From Nitrospirota bacterium (lineage in GTDB: Bacteria > Nitrospirota > Nitrospiria > Nitrospirales > UBA8639), in contig JAALKI010000009.1 in assembly GCA_011088105.1 (NCBI GenBank), forward strand, positions 23,373 through 87,372: DNA of 64,000 bases, written 5' to 3'. The notes beneath the pieces were generated by a model, which did not search any database, had not been told where the DNA came from, and saw only the letters and a program-made list of their open reading frames with translations. Made by a program: the position numbers and the translations under genes. Positions 20,595-29,491 of the stretch are shown piece by piece; positions within the stretch are counted from its first letter, which is position 1; the number at the start of each line of letters is the position of its first letter.

Positions 20595-21569
20595 ATGATT
20601 AATATGATGAAAGACTTTCAGTTGCCTATGCGACTTGAGTTAGATAAGGAATCCGCATCATCAACATTTGGCAAGTTTACGGCCGAGCCTTTTGAAAGAG
20701 GGTTTGGGACGACCCTAGGCAATTCTTTGCGTCGCGTGCTTCTGTCTTCCCTTCCAGGTGCTGCGGCAACTTCTGTAAAAATTGAAGGGGTCTTTCATGA
20801 GTTTTCTACTCTCCCTGGCGTCACAGAAGATGTCACCATCATTATTCTTAATGTCAAAAACCTTCGGTTTAAATTACACACGGATAAACCCAAAGCCTTG
20901 AGATTGAAAAAGAAAGGCCCAGGGGAAGTGAGGGCTTCCGATATTCAAGGTGATGCAGAAGTCACGGTGTTAAACCCTGATCTTCATATTGCGACATTGG
21001 ATAAAGATGGGGATTTTGACATGGAATTGATCGTGAAGCCAGGACGTGGATATGTTCCAGCTGAACGAAACAAAGAGGAAGGATTGCCAATTGGCGTGAT
21101 TCCTTTGGATTCAATTTTTTCACCGGTCAAGCGAGTCAACTTTCATGTTGAAAATGCCCGTGTAGGGCGTATGACTGATTATGATCGGCTTAATCTTGAA
21201 GTGTGGACTGATGGCAGTACGTCTGCACGAGATGCCGTTGCGACGGCGGCGATGATTTTACGTGGACACCTTGATATCTGTATCCCCAGTCAGGAATTCC
21301 CTGAAGCAAAACAGGAAGTACTAGATAGGGCAGGGCAAAGCGAGCTGGATAAAAATCTTTCGCGGAATGTCAATGAGCTTGAGCTTTCGGTTCGAGCAGC
21401 CAATTGCCTGAAAAATGCTAATATCAAGACCATAGAAGATCTGGTGCAAAAGACAGAAATGGAAATGTTAAAGACCAAAAACTTCGGAAAAAAATCCCTA
21501 AACGAAATTAAAGACGTGTTAACTGAAATGGGGCTAGGGTTAGGGGTAAAGATTGCTTCAAAAGGGTAA
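20595..21569 (+). CDS. rpoA: RNA polymerase subunit alpha
   Basis: Dimerising assembly platform of RNA polymerase, 324 residues. The N-terminal domain has [20 protein letters not shown] and [14 protein letters not shown]; the C-terminal domain, which binds UP elements and activators, has [21 protein letters not shown] and [15 protein letters not shown]. It lies between rpsD and rplQ as usual. Start ATG 20595 follows AAGGGGGAAGC. Confidence 0.98.
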   Translation: MINMMKDFQLPMRLELDKESASSTFGKFTAEPFERGFGTTLGNSLRRVLLSSLPGAAATSVKIEGVFHEFSTLPGVTEDVTIIILNVKNLRFKLHTDKPKALRLKKKGPGEVRASDIQGDAEVTVLNPDLHIATLDKDGDFDMELIVKPGRGYVPAERNKEEGLPIGVIPLDSIFSPVKRVNFHVENARVGRMTDYDRLNLEVWTDGSTSARDAVATAAMILRGHLDICIPSQEFPEAKQEVLDRAGQSELDKNLSRNVNELELSVRAANCLKNANIKTIEDLVQKTEMEMLKTKNFGKKSLNEIKDVLTEMGLGLGVKIASKG

Positions 21570-21614
21570 TGATGTGTGAACTTACCGCAGACTGTTTGAA
21601 TCAAGAGGATTATC

Positions 21615-22028
21615 GTGAGACATCGTAAAACAGGCAGGCAATTAGGTCGGAATACTAAACATCGACGTGCGCTCTTCTGCAACCTTGTCACGGCATTGTT
21701 GGAGCATGAACGGATTGAAACCACCGAAGCCAAGGCCAAAGAAGTCCGTGGCATAGCGGAAAAGGTCATTACACTTGGCAAAGAAGGGACGTTACATGCC
21801 CGACGTCGTGCGCTGACAATGCTGAAAAAGAAGGACGTTGTCGCAAAGCTTTTTCGGGACTTGGCAGGACGATTCAGTGCCAGGCAAGGTGGCTATACAC
21901 GGATTATTCATACCCGTACACGCCCAGGGGATGCAGCACAGCTTGTTGCCTTGGAATTAGTTGAACGTGGGGGGGAGGGAACATCTACAAGCCCTTCGTC
22001 CATAGCACCTTCCCCATCTGAGGCTTGA
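21615..22028 (+). CDS. rplQ: 50S ribosomal protein L17
   Basis: Large-subunit protein, 137 residues. It begins with RHRKTGRQLGRNTKHRRALF and contains the ALLEHERIETTEAKAKEVR helix and GGYTRIIHTRTRPGDAAQLV. A low-complexity Ser/Pro/Thr tail of about 20 residues (TSTSPSSIAPSPSEA) extends beyond the family core. The start is GTG at 21615. It ends the ribosomal cluster; the 204 bp before lptC contain only a weak GC-rich hairpin (22055-22072) without a T-run. Confidence 0.97.
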   Translation: MRHRKTGRQLGRNTKHRRALFCNLVTALLEHERIETTEAKAKEVRGIAEKVITLGKEGTLHARRRALTMLKKKDVVAKLFRDLAGRFSARQGGYTRIIHTRTRPGDAAQLVALELVERGGEGTSTSPSSIAPSPSEA

Positions 22029-22232
22029 TAGGTTCTCTGTTTTTGTCTGGGTGCCGTGGGGCAAATCCCACGACATCTTCTCAGCCTATGCTTTTCGTGC
22101 TCCAACGTTTCTCATCAATTTTCATCTCCTTTACCTATGTGTGCAATTAGATAGCGTTCTTAGGGATGAGTTTACTTGGATTAGGGCCTATGGTATTCTG
22201 TGTTTTTAAGCGCTGGTGCGTAGATTGGGTCG

Positions 22233-22811
22233 ATGTCTTTCATGGGTGTGCGATGGATTCGCAGTGCTTTAACAGGAGCCGTGTTGTGCTCAATTCTCTT
22301 TTTTGCATACCTTCTCGTCGTTCAATGGCGGGCTTTGCAATCGTCTCCAGCCACTGTCTCCCATTCTGTTCTTGAATCGGCCGATGCCGGCATTCAAGGG
22401 TTTACCTATCGACAAACCCAATCTGGTGCCATTCAGTGGGAAGTTGAGGCCAGGCTGGCACGGGTTTTCGAATCAGAACACCAGACATTTCTGGAAGATG
22501 TCCAGATCCATTGGTATCGTCCCAGTGGATGGGGTATGACCATTGACGCGGAAAATGGGACAATTGATACCGAGACCAATGATCTTCAATTGGAAAATCA
22601 GCATGATCCAATTGTTGTCTCCTTGGCGAATGGTTATACCATTTTCACGCAACATCTGGGATGGAAGAATGCTAACCAGGAATTCCACACGGATGATCCG
22701 GTGCATATTACAGGGAATGGATTAACCCTCACTGGTACGGGCCTTGTCGGAAATCCGGAATCTGGAGAGTTTACCATTTTAAAGGATGTTCAGCTTGAGC
22801 TTACCTCCTAA
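22233..22811 (+). CDS. lptC: LPS export protein LptC
   Basis: Bitopic inner-membrane protein that passes lipopolysaccharide from LptBFG to LptA. It has 192 residues: one N-terminal membrane helix (about residues 13-31) and a periplasmic beta-jellyroll with EVEARLARVFESEHQTFLED and the ending ESGEFTILKDVQLEL. Homology is by fold pattern and context rather than strong motifs. The 3' end overlaps lptA by 26 bases and lptB follows, supporting the call. Confidence 0.85.
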   Translation: MSFMGVRWIRSALTGAVLCSILFFAYLLVVQWRALQSSPATVSHSVLESADAGIQGFTYRQTQSGAIQWEVEARLARVFESEHQTFLEDVQIHWYRPSGWGMTIDAENGTIDTETNDLQLENQHDPIVVSLANGYTIFTQHLGWKNANQEFHTDDPVHITGNGLTLTGTGLVGNPESGEFTILKDVQLELTS

Positions 22812-23310
22812 GATCTGGTGTCTGTTCATCGTTTGGGGAATGTCTGCCTGTCTCTGGGGCGTGCTTGTGAACACCACATTGGCCGAAACGGTAGTGCCAA
22901 CCACCATTACATCACAATCCATGGTTTCCAAAAACAAGGAAGGCAAAGCAACGTTTGAAGGCGCTGTTGTTTTTACGCAAGGAGATTTGGTGATTCATTC
23001 TGATGTCATGATTGTGTTTTTTAAACAAGAAGCAGTTCCAGACGAATCCAATACGTCTTCACAACGAAAGATCGAAATCGTTGAAGCGAAAGGCCAGGTC
23101 CGCATTAAGAAGGGTGAAGGGAAAGCGACGTGTCAACATGCCGTGTATTATAAAGACGAAGAAAAAGCCGTCCTAACTGGGTCTCCAGTGGCTTGGCAAA
23201 AGGGAACTCGGGTAAGTGGTCCACGTATGACGCTCTATTTAGAGGAAGATCGTAGTGTGGTGGAAGGTGGATCTCGTGTGTCCATTATCAATGAGGAAGG
23301 CGAAGAATAA
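22786..23310 (+). CDS. lptA: LPS transport periplasmic protein LptA (OstA-like)
   Basis: Periplasmic bridge protein for lipopolysaccharide; 174 residues with an N-terminal signal peptide (hydrophobic residues 8-32, cleavage probably after TTLA). The OstA-type repeat is visible as KEGKATFEGAVVFTQGDLVI, KGQVRIKKGEGKATCQHAVY and EEKAVLTGSPVAWQKG. The ATG overlaps lptC, implying coupled translation, and lptB follows after 26 bp. Confidence 0.9.
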   Translation: MFSLSLPPKIWCLFIVWGMSACLWGVLVNTTLAETVVPTTITSQSMVSKNKEGKATFEGAVVFTQGDLVIHSDVMIVFFKQEAVPDESNTSSQRKIEIVEAKGQVRIKKGEGKATCQHAVYYKDEEKAVLTGSPVAWQKGTRVSGPRMTLYLEEDRSVVEGGSRVSIINEEGEE

Positions 23311-23336
23311 TACGCGTTTGCACGGGGCTTTCTGGT

Positions 23337-24086
23337 ATGCCGATAGATGACCCACCAAAGATTCATCATCGAGTTATTGCTAAAGGACTCAAAAAAAGTT
23401 TCAAAGGGCGGCTTGTCGTTCGAGGGGTGAGTCTTGAGGTCAAGGCTGGGGAAGTCGTAGGCCTGCTGGGCCCGAATGGGGCAGGAAAGACCACAATCTT
23501 TGATATGGTGGTGGGCTTATGCCAGCCAGATCAAGGCTCTATTGCCCTGGATGGTGAACGCATTACTCATCTTCCCATGTACCAGCGGGCACGGAGAGGC
23601 ATTGGATACCTTCCCCAAGAAGCGTCCACCTTTCGGCGTCTCTCGGTTCAAGATAATGTCATGGCCGTCCTGGAAACATTGGACTATACCCGCTCGGAAC
23701 GAGAGGAACGGTTGACCCAGCTCTTGAACGAACTAGATTTGACGCCCTTACGAAAGAATCAAGCCTGTACCCTTTCTGGAGGTGAACGGCGGCGATTGGA
23801 AATTACTCGTGCATTAGCGGCGAGACCGCGGTTTTTGTTTCTAGATGAACCATTTGCAGGGATTGATCCCATTGCTGTTGGGGATCTTCAAAAAATCATT
23901 AAATCGCTGAATGCCAAAAATATTGGCATTCTCATCACGGATCACAATGTCCAGGATACGTTGTCTATTACAGATCGAGCCTATATCATCAATGAAGGAA
24001 AGATCTTAGAGTCCGGTTCTCCTGAAGTCATTGTGAATAGTCCGCAAGCAAGGGCGGTCTATTTAGGTGAGCGCTTTCAACTATAA
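23337..24086 (+). CDS. lptB: LPS export ABC transporter ATP-binding protein LptB
   Basis: Cytoplasmic ATPase driving lipopolysaccharide extraction, 249 residues. Walker A is GPNGAGKTT (about residues 44-52), the Q-loop is YLPQEASTFRRLSV, the signature LSGGERRRLEI, Walker B FLFLDEPFAGIDPIAV and the switch histidine ITDHNV. The LptB-type FRRLSV and FAGIDP sequences separate it from amino-acid transporter ATPases. lptF and lptG are not in the window. Confidence 0.97.
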   Translation: MPIDDPPKIHHRVIAKGLKKSFKGRLVVRGVSLEVKAGEVVGLLGPNGAGKTTIFDMVVGLCQPDQGSIALDGERITHLPMYQRARRGIGYLPQEASTFRRLSVQDNVMAVLETLDYTRSEREERLTQLLNELDLTPLRKNQACTLSGGERRRLEITRALAARPRFLFLDEPFAGIDPIAVGDLQKIIKSLNAKNIGILITDHNVQDTLSITDRAYIINEGKILESGSPEVIVNSPQARAVYLGERFQL

Positions 24087-24224
24087 CTATGACTTTTCCC
24101 TTCTTCTCCACTCTTGCCGCATGGTGGTGGAGGGAGTGGTTTCCCGTATGAGTAGGTTTGAGGCTAGATGCCTTATTCACATGCAATATTAAGGAACATC
24201 GAATCGTTTTCAGAGTATTGACCT

Positions 24225-25733
24225 ATGGACTTACGTCTTGATCTTCGTCTGACCCAAAAATTGGTCATGACTCCTCAGCTTCAGCAAGCCATTAAATTGC
24301 TGCAATTGTCGCGGCTTGAACTTCAACAAGTGCTTTCAGAACAGCTAGTCGAAAATCCTCTTCTCGAAGAAGAATTGGCTCATGTTGATGATGGTGAAAG
24401 TAGTGGGGAGGATGATCCGGCGCAAGAAAAAAAAGAGGAGTCCGAAGAGCTCGTTTCATTGGAAGGAGGAGAAGGCACGCCTCAAGAATTTTCTGAGCCC
24501 CTTTCCTCGGAAGAATGGGACACCTACTATGAAAATGATTGGCGAACAGGAGCAATGGAATATACTTCATCTTCCGATGAAGAGTTTCCTTCCTATGAGC
24601 ACACCCTGACAAAACCAACGTCGCTTGAAGAGCATTTATTATGGCAACTACGACTTTCTACACTGGAAGGCCGTCAATGGTCTATTGGTCGGATGGTAAT
24701 TGGGAACCTTGATGAAGACGGATACTTCCGTGTTCCTCTTTCAGAAATAGCCGAGGATGCGCATGTGCCCGTGGATGATGTGGAGTCCGTTTTAACGCAC
24801 ATACAAATGTTTGACCCTCCAGGGATTGCTGCCCGGGATCTTCAGGAATGTTTGCTAATTCAGCTGAATCACTTAGAGGGAGATCCCATCGGTAACCAGG
24901 CTCAGTTCCCTGCCTCGGCTTCGGAGGAATTAGCAAAGCGCATTGTCATCAATCATCTTCAGGCATTACAGAAGAAACGGTATGAGAGCATTGCCAAAGC
25001 GTTGAGGGTCCCTTTCGAACATGTTTGTCATGCGGTTCATATTATTGAAGGATTAGAACCCAAGCCCGGTCGTCCGTATTCCGCCGATCATAATCATGTC
25101 ATCATTCCTGATGTCTTTGTGGGAAAAGAGGAAGGGGAATGGGTTATTATGTTGAATGAAGAGGGATTTCCTCGAATCCGCATCAATCCGTATTACAAAC
25201 GGATGATGGCCAACCGTGTGGATGATGGAGGCGTCACCAAAGCCTACCTGGAAGAAAAACTGCGTGGAGCGCAGTGGATCATTCGCAGTATTGACCAACG
25301 AAATAAAACGATTGTCAAGGTGGTCAAAAGTTTAGTGCAATTCCAAGAGCCTTTTTTGGAAAAAGGGATTCAATATCTCAAACCCTTGGTGTTGAAACAG
25401 GTCGCGGAAGATGTGGGAATGCATGAATCAACCATCAGCCGTGTCACAACAAACAAATACATGGACTGTCCTCAAGGGATATTGGAATTGAAATTCTTTT
25501 TTAATGCCGCTATTCAATGTATGACTCCTGGGGCAGAAGATCTCTCCTCGACAACGGTTCGAGAATTTGTTCGGGAAATCGTGGCCAATGAAGATCCTCG
25601 CCATCCCCTCAAGGACCAAGAGATCATGGCAAGGCTGAGGAAACGAGATATTATCATTGCCCGCCGTACTGTCGCGAAATATCGGGTTGAGTTGAATATT
25701 GCTCCGGTGAGTCAACGCAAACGAATCCTCTGA
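24225..25733 (+). CDS. rpoN: RNA polymerase sigma-54 factor
   Basis: Alternative sigma factor for -24/-12 promoters that need AAA+ activators; 502 residues. Region I is Gln/Leu-rich (LRLTQKLVMTPQLQQAIKLL), followed by an acidic region II (about residues 50-125). The core-binding domain contains NLDEDGYFRVPL and GLEPKPGRPY, the HTH VAEDVGMHESTISRVTTNKY, and the RpoN box ARRTVAKYRVELNI lies near the C-terminus. It follows lptB, a common arrangement. The usual hpf and ptsN genes are missing between it and rapZ. Confidence 0.98.
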   Translation: MDLRLDLRLTQKLVMTPQLQQAIKLLQLSRLELQQVLSEQLVENPLLEEELAHVDDGESSGEDDPAQEKKEESEELVSLEGGEGTPQEFSEPLSSEEWDTYYENDWRTGAMEYTSSSDEEFPSYEHTLTKPTSLEEHLLWQLRLSTLEGRQWSIGRMVIGNLDEDGYFRVPLSEIAEDAHVPVDDVESVLTHIQMFDPPGIAARDLQECLLIQLNHLEGDPIGNQAQFPASASEELAKRIVINHLQALQKKRYESIAKALRVPFEHVCHAVHIIEGLEPKPGRPYSADHNHVIIPDVFVGKEEGEWVIMLNEEGFPRIRINPYYKRMMANRVDDGGVTKAYLEEKLRGAQWIIRSIDQRNKTIVKVVKSLVQFQEPFLEKGIQYLKPLVLKQVAEDVGMHESTISRVTTNKYMDCPQGILELKFFFNAAIQCMTPGAEDLSSTTVREFVREIVANEDPRHPLKDQEIMARLRKRDIIIARRTVAKYRVELNIAPVSQRKRIL

Positions 25734-25768
25734 GAAAACAGGTCATCCCAGCTCCATGGCGCTCTGTA

Positions 25769-26671
25769 ATGAAAGAAGCCAAAATGCATGCTAAGGTGCC
25801 GGATACGCTTCGTTTAGTCATTGTCAGCGGATCATCAGGGTCTGGTTGCAGTCAGGCCTTAAAGTGCCTTGAAGATCTGGGGTTCTTTTGTGTTGATAAT
25901 CTTCCACCGGCGTTGTTCGAAAAGTTTACTGATCTCTGTGGAAAAAGTGGGCGTGAAGTTCATGATGTGGCATTAGGGATTGATGTTCGAGAGCGAGGGT
26001 TTTTTGCCGATATCTTTGCCAATCTTGATCGTCTGAAGTCCAGCGGACATGCCGTGAGTCTCCTGTTTTTGGAAGCGTCAGATGTCGTATTAGTGCGCCG
26101 GTTTTCAGAGTCCCGTCGCCCTCACCCTTTCCTTCCACAACGACCTGCGCTAGAAGGGATTCAACTTGAGCGTAAGTACCTTCACGAAATTCGTGATCGA
26201 GCTGATCACATTTTGGATACCTCGGAGTTAACAGTTCACGATCTTAGAGATTGGATGATTCGGCATTTTAGTGCGGGTGATCATAAGCAAAGTCTCAAGG
26301 TCTCACTGTTGACCTTTGGGTACAAATATGGAGTTCCTTTTGACAGCGACTTGGTCTTTGACGTCCGATTTTTAAAGAATCCAAATTTCGTCCCGACGCT
26401 TAAGTCTTTCACCGGCGAGAATGAGGCGATTCAACAATTTGTCCTTGAGACCCATGACGCGCAGGTTTTTTTACAGCATATGCGTGAATTTTTTATCTTT
26501 CTGTTTCCACGTTATCAACGAGAACGGCGAAGTCATCTCACAATTGCCATCGGTTGTACGGGGGGGCATCATCGATCAGTGGCTGTTGGCATTCAAATAC
26601 AACAAATCTGTCAAGAACTCGGCTATGACGTGTCCATTCGCCATCGGGATATTCATCAAGCTTTCTCATGA
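25769..26671 (+). CDS. rapZ: RapZ-like protein with altered Walker A motif
   Basis: RapZ/YvcJ family; in E. coli RapZ is an RNA-binding adaptor controlling GlmS through small RNAs, and homologues bind nucleotides. It has 300 residues. Walker A should read GxSGSGKS but here is GSSGSGCS (codons TCT GGT TGC AGT), with cysteine in place of the lysine. The rest is canonical: LEDLGFFCVDNLPPALFEKF, VLVRRFSESRRPHPF, DTSELTVHDLR, and the C-terminal AIGCTGGHHRSVAV and VSIRHRDIH. ATP hydrolysis is therefore doubtful, while the C-terminal RNA-binding domain looks intact. Confidence 0.93.
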   Translation: MKEAKMHAKVPDTLRLVIVSGSSGSGCSQALKCLEDLGFFCVDNLPPALFEKFTDLCGKSGREVHDVALGIDVRERGFFADIFANLDRLKSSGHAVSLLFLEASDVVLVRRFSESRRPHPFLPQRPALEGIQLERKYLHEIRDRADHILDTSELTVHDLRDWMIRHFSAGDHKQSLKVSLLTFGYKYGVPFDSDLVFDVRFLKNPNFVPTLKSFTGENEAIQQFVLETHDAQVFLQHMREFFIFLFPRYQRERRSHLTIAIGCTGGHHRSVAVGIQIQQICQELGYDVSIRHRDIHQAFS

Positions 26672-26797
26672 TGCCGATGCCCTGTCTTGTGTGTTCTCCA
26701 TCGTGAACATGGGAGGGCAAGGGACAGGTCCGGTCTCCTCAGCATCTGCATCCTCGGTATGGAATGGTGCCATATGTCAACAGGGTGCACCGTATTC

Positions 26798-27916
26798 ATG
26801 ACTGGATTGGCGCAAGGCTTCACCCGTATGTTTCGTCCCATTCGTAAGCGGGTTGTCTCGGCCTTGAGTGCCTCACATCACATTATGGGATTAGACATCG
26901 GGTCCCGTGCTATCAAACTTGTGCAAATGCAGTGGCAGAAGAATGCGTATCGGTTGGTACGGTGTGGGATCACAAGCCTGGAGAGAGGAGTCATGGCGGG
27001 AGGCATCATTTTGGATCAGGCGAAGATGTGTGCAGCTCTTCACACCTTGCTAGAAGACTATGACATCGCAAATACACGGCTCGCGATCTCTCTTGCCGGT
27101 GCCTCCGTGATGGTACGGCACGTCTCGGTTCCTATCATGCCTCTCCAGGAGCTGGAGCGCTATATGCTCTGGGAAGGAGAGCAATATATTCCTGGCAGCA
27201 TCGATGATGTCTATATTGATTACTGGCCTCTGTTTTTCGATGATGCCGTAAATCGTTTGGATCCATCGACCATGTCTCTTCTGCTCATTGTTGCGAAAAA
27301 GGAAATCGTAGAAGAGCGGATGACGTTGTTGCAGCAATCTGGATGTATTCCATCGGTTCTTGATGTGGAGGGCTTTGCGCTGGCCAACATGTATGCGATG
27401 AATGTGGATATGGCGGATTCAGACTATGTGATGATCCTAAACATTGGAAGTAGCATGATGAATATGGTCATGCTTCGAGGGCAAGCTCCAGTGTTGATAC
27501 GCGATGCTTCATGTGGGAGTGATGACTATATAGAGAAAATTTACCTCTCGCTAGACTGTGACCGAGCCGAAGCTGAGGCCGTCTTCTTTTGTGACGTGGA
27601 TAAAGAATCGGTAATCATGGAGCGGAATGGCTTCTGTCAAGATATAATCGGTGAGGTAAGAAAGACGCTGGATCATTTTGGCGAGACTGTGCCCAATGGC
27701 GGTGTTCGTCGGCTTGTTGTGTGTGGAGGGTATGCAAGGGTTGTTGGTTTATTGGAAGCGTTACAGGAAGGGGTTGGGATCCCGGTAGAACAGGCAGATC
27801 CATTTCATGCCGTGGATACAAGCGACGCCGGAGTCGATCACGCATTCCTGAAACAGTATGCCCATATGTTTGGCGTCGGAGTTGGTTTGGCGAGACGAAC
27901 CGTAGGAGACCGATGA
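26798..27916 (+). CDS. pilM: Type IV pilus assembly ATPase-like protein PilM
   Basis: Cytoplasmic actin-like protein that binds the N-terminus of PilN. The ATPase fold is shown by GLDIGSRAIKLVQM, ARLAISLAGASVMVRHVSVP-type and LQELERYMLWEGEQYIPGSI segments and VVCGGYARVVGLLEAL near the end. The start is uncertain: ATG 26798 (AGGGTG ten bases upstream), 26828 and 26774 are all in frame, while the frame runs further upstream into the rapZ end without homology. It overlaps pilN by ATGA. Confidence 0.88.
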   Translation: MTGLAQGFTRMFRPIRKRVVSALSASHHIMGLDIGSRAIKLVQMQWQKNAYRLVRCGITSLERGVMAGGIILDQAKMCAALHTLLEDYDIANTRLAISLAGASVMVRHVSVPIMPLQELERYMLWEGEQYIPGSIDDVYIDYWPLFFDDAVNRLDPSTMSLLLIVAKKEIVEERMTLLQQSGCIPSVLDVEGFALANMYAMNVDMADSDYVMILNIGSSMMNMVMLRGQAPVLIRDASCGSDDYIEKIYLSLDCDRAEAEAVFFCDVDKESVIMERNGFCQDIIGEVRKTLDHFGETVPNGGVRRLVVCGGYARVVGLLEALQEGVGIPVEQADPFHAVDTSDAGVDHAFLKQYAHMFGVGVGLARRTVGDR

Positions 27917-28491
27917 CGCGTATTAATTTGTTCCCGAGCCAGCGAGCCGCCGAGCTTGAAAAGCGGCGGCGTCTTCGGATTGAAATGCAAGTTGGTCTGG
28001 GCGCCATCGCCGTGATACTTGTGGTGTGCGTTATCGTGACATTCCTATTCGATCGAGCCACGAATGAGGTCGATGAGGTCCTTCAAGTCCAACAAGCCCA
28101 TCTGCGGTTCCTAGAGAATCGAGTCAAAGACATCAAACAATTTGAAATCCATCAAAAAAACCTCCAAGACTATCAACAAGTCATCCAGCAACAATTATCC
28201 CGCCAACGAGAACCCATTCGTTTGTTGGATACGATCAGTCACAATGTGGATTCTTTGGCTCTTTGGCTCGTTCGACTACAAGTTGACCAACAGGTTGTAC
28301 ATCTTGATGGATTTGCTGTTTCTAGGAAGGACGTGGCTCGATTTGCGAAACGTCTTAAGCAAACCCCATTTTTTCAATCGATCAAGGTTTTTGAAACACG
28401 GGCTGAACGAAATGCCAACCGTGTTACCTATGCCTTTACCATTGTGGTACGTCTCAAAGATGCTTCCTATACTGTCGCAACGTCTCTTTGA
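27913..28491 (+). CDS. pilN: Type IV pilus alignment protein PilN
   Basis: Bitopic inner-membrane protein of the pilus alignment complex, 192 residues. It begins MTRINLFPSQRAAELEKRRR, the short cytoplasmic PilM-binding motif (INLFP), then has one membrane helix (about residues 27-48), a coiled-coil stretch rich in Gln, and a ferredoxin-like periplasmic domain (LDTISHNV...LDGFAVSRKDVARFAKRL). The ATG overlaps the pilM stop and the 3' end overlaps pilO by 32 bases. Confidence 0.9.
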   Translation: MTRINLFPSQRAAELEKRRRLRIEMQVGLGAIAVILVVCVIVTFLFDRATNEVDEVLQVQQAHLRFLENRVKDIKQFEIHQKNLQDYQQVIQQQLSRQREPIRLLDTISHNVDSLALWLVRLQVDQQVVHLDGFAVSRKDVARFAKRLKQTPFFQSIKVFETRAERNANRVTYAFTIVVRLKDASYTVATSL

Positions 28492-29455
28492 TTGGGTAGA
28501 AGACATCACGCCTTTTCAGCGGAGGGGGCTTTATGTAGGCATAAATTGTCTGATTCTAGTGTTGTGCTATACCGTGATTGTTATGCCGAAAAGTCGTGAG
28601 TTTGAGGCAATGAGGCAGGAACGTCTGGCATTGGCTCAACAAGTGCTCGTTACGGAAGCATTGAGTACTCGTTGGGAAACACTCATGGTTGATACACGGA
28701 GATTAGAAGCAGAGGTTCTACAGGAAGAACAGCGACTGGGTTTAGCGGTTGCGTTTGAACAGGTATTTCATGACATTTCAGCGGCAGCCCAACAGTTTCA
28801 TGTGGTGGTCACACTTTGGGAACCCAGGGAGCGCGTTCACGATTCTTCCAGTCCTTTGAGGCGACTGTCAGTCAAGTTGGAAATAGAAGGTGCCTACCAT
28901 CAGTTGGCCCTATTTGTTGATCACATTCGGAAATTGCCAAAAATCCTCACTGTTCAAGGGCTCATCATGCAGGTGGTGTCGGATTCCAATGGACGGCTTC
29001 CGGTTAACGCGTCATTTGAACTCATTGCTTATGAGCCGGGTTCCATTTCCTTGAAGAGAAGTGACCCGACTGCGTGGCCTACTGCCACATCGGGTGCCCT
29101 GACGAGGGTTGATTCTTTTCACTACATTCCTGGGACCCAACGCGATCCCTTTGCCCCTTTCTCATTGCCTGTTACGCAGGGCCATGAGCAAGTTGATGGG
29201 AAACAAGTGCCAAGCAGAAATCTGATACTACTTGGTGTCACCTCTGGGACCGCAGGCTTTCGTGCGCTTCTCTCAACCAGCGATGGGCACAGGCAATTTG
29301 TTCACGTTGGTAGTATTCTTGAGCATGATCAAGGCGTGGTGACGGAGATTACAAATGCGTCTATTGTGGTCCAAACGCGAAAGCCTCTGCAAGATGGTCC
29401 TGTTCAATTCGTTGAACGCATCATAGGCTTTGCTCACATGGTCACATCACCGTAA
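28460..29455 (+). CDS. PilO-PilP fusion, type IV pilus alignment protein
   Basis: 331 residues combining two proteins that are usually separate. The N-terminal part (to about residue 200) is PilO-like: one membrane helix (about 23-41), a coiled coil, and a ferredoxin-like domain (ISAAAQQFHVVVTLWEP, VKLEIEGAYHQLALFVDHIR). The C-terminal part is PilP-like: the RDPFAPF motif, then LILLGVTSGTAGFRALLST, VHVGSILEHDQGVVTEIT and IVVQTRKPLQDG. No lipobox is present because PilP is tethered through PilO. The start ATG 28460 lies inside the end of pilN; an open extension further upstream is antisense-free but overlaps pilN and has no homology. Confidence 0.82.
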   Translation: MLPILSQRLFDWVEDITPFQRRGLYVGINCLILVLCYTVIVMPKSREFEAMRQERLALAQQVLVTEALSTRWETLMVDTRRLEAEVLQEEQRLGLAVAFEQVFHDISAAAQQFHVVVTLWEPRERVHDSSSPLRRLSVKLEIEGAYHQLALFVDHIRKLPKILTVQGLIMQVVSDSNGRLPVNASFELIAYEPGSISLKRSDPTAWPTATSGALTRVDSFHYIPGTQRDPFAPFSLPVTQGHEQVDGKQVPSRNLILLGVTSGTAGFRALLSTSDGHRQFVHVGSILEHDQGVVTEITNASIVVQTRKPLQDGPVQFVERIIGFAHMVTSP

Positions 29456-29491
29456 TGCCGATTTTCAAATCCCCGTTGTTTTCAATATGTC

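Noticed and set aside
22055..22072. Hairpin CGTGGG/CCCACG after rplQ as an operon terminator
   Set aside because: Six-base stem not followed by a T-run; no better than chance as a Rho-independent terminator.
24087..24224. CCACTC/GAGTGG inverted repeat between lptB and rpoN as terminator
   Set aside because: Six-base arms, large loop and only a short T-run; rpoN commonly shares a transcript with lptB.
28142..28459. Extended N-terminus of the PilO-P frame
   Set aside because: It overlaps most of pilN in another phase and lacks homology; the membrane helix pattern begins after 28460.
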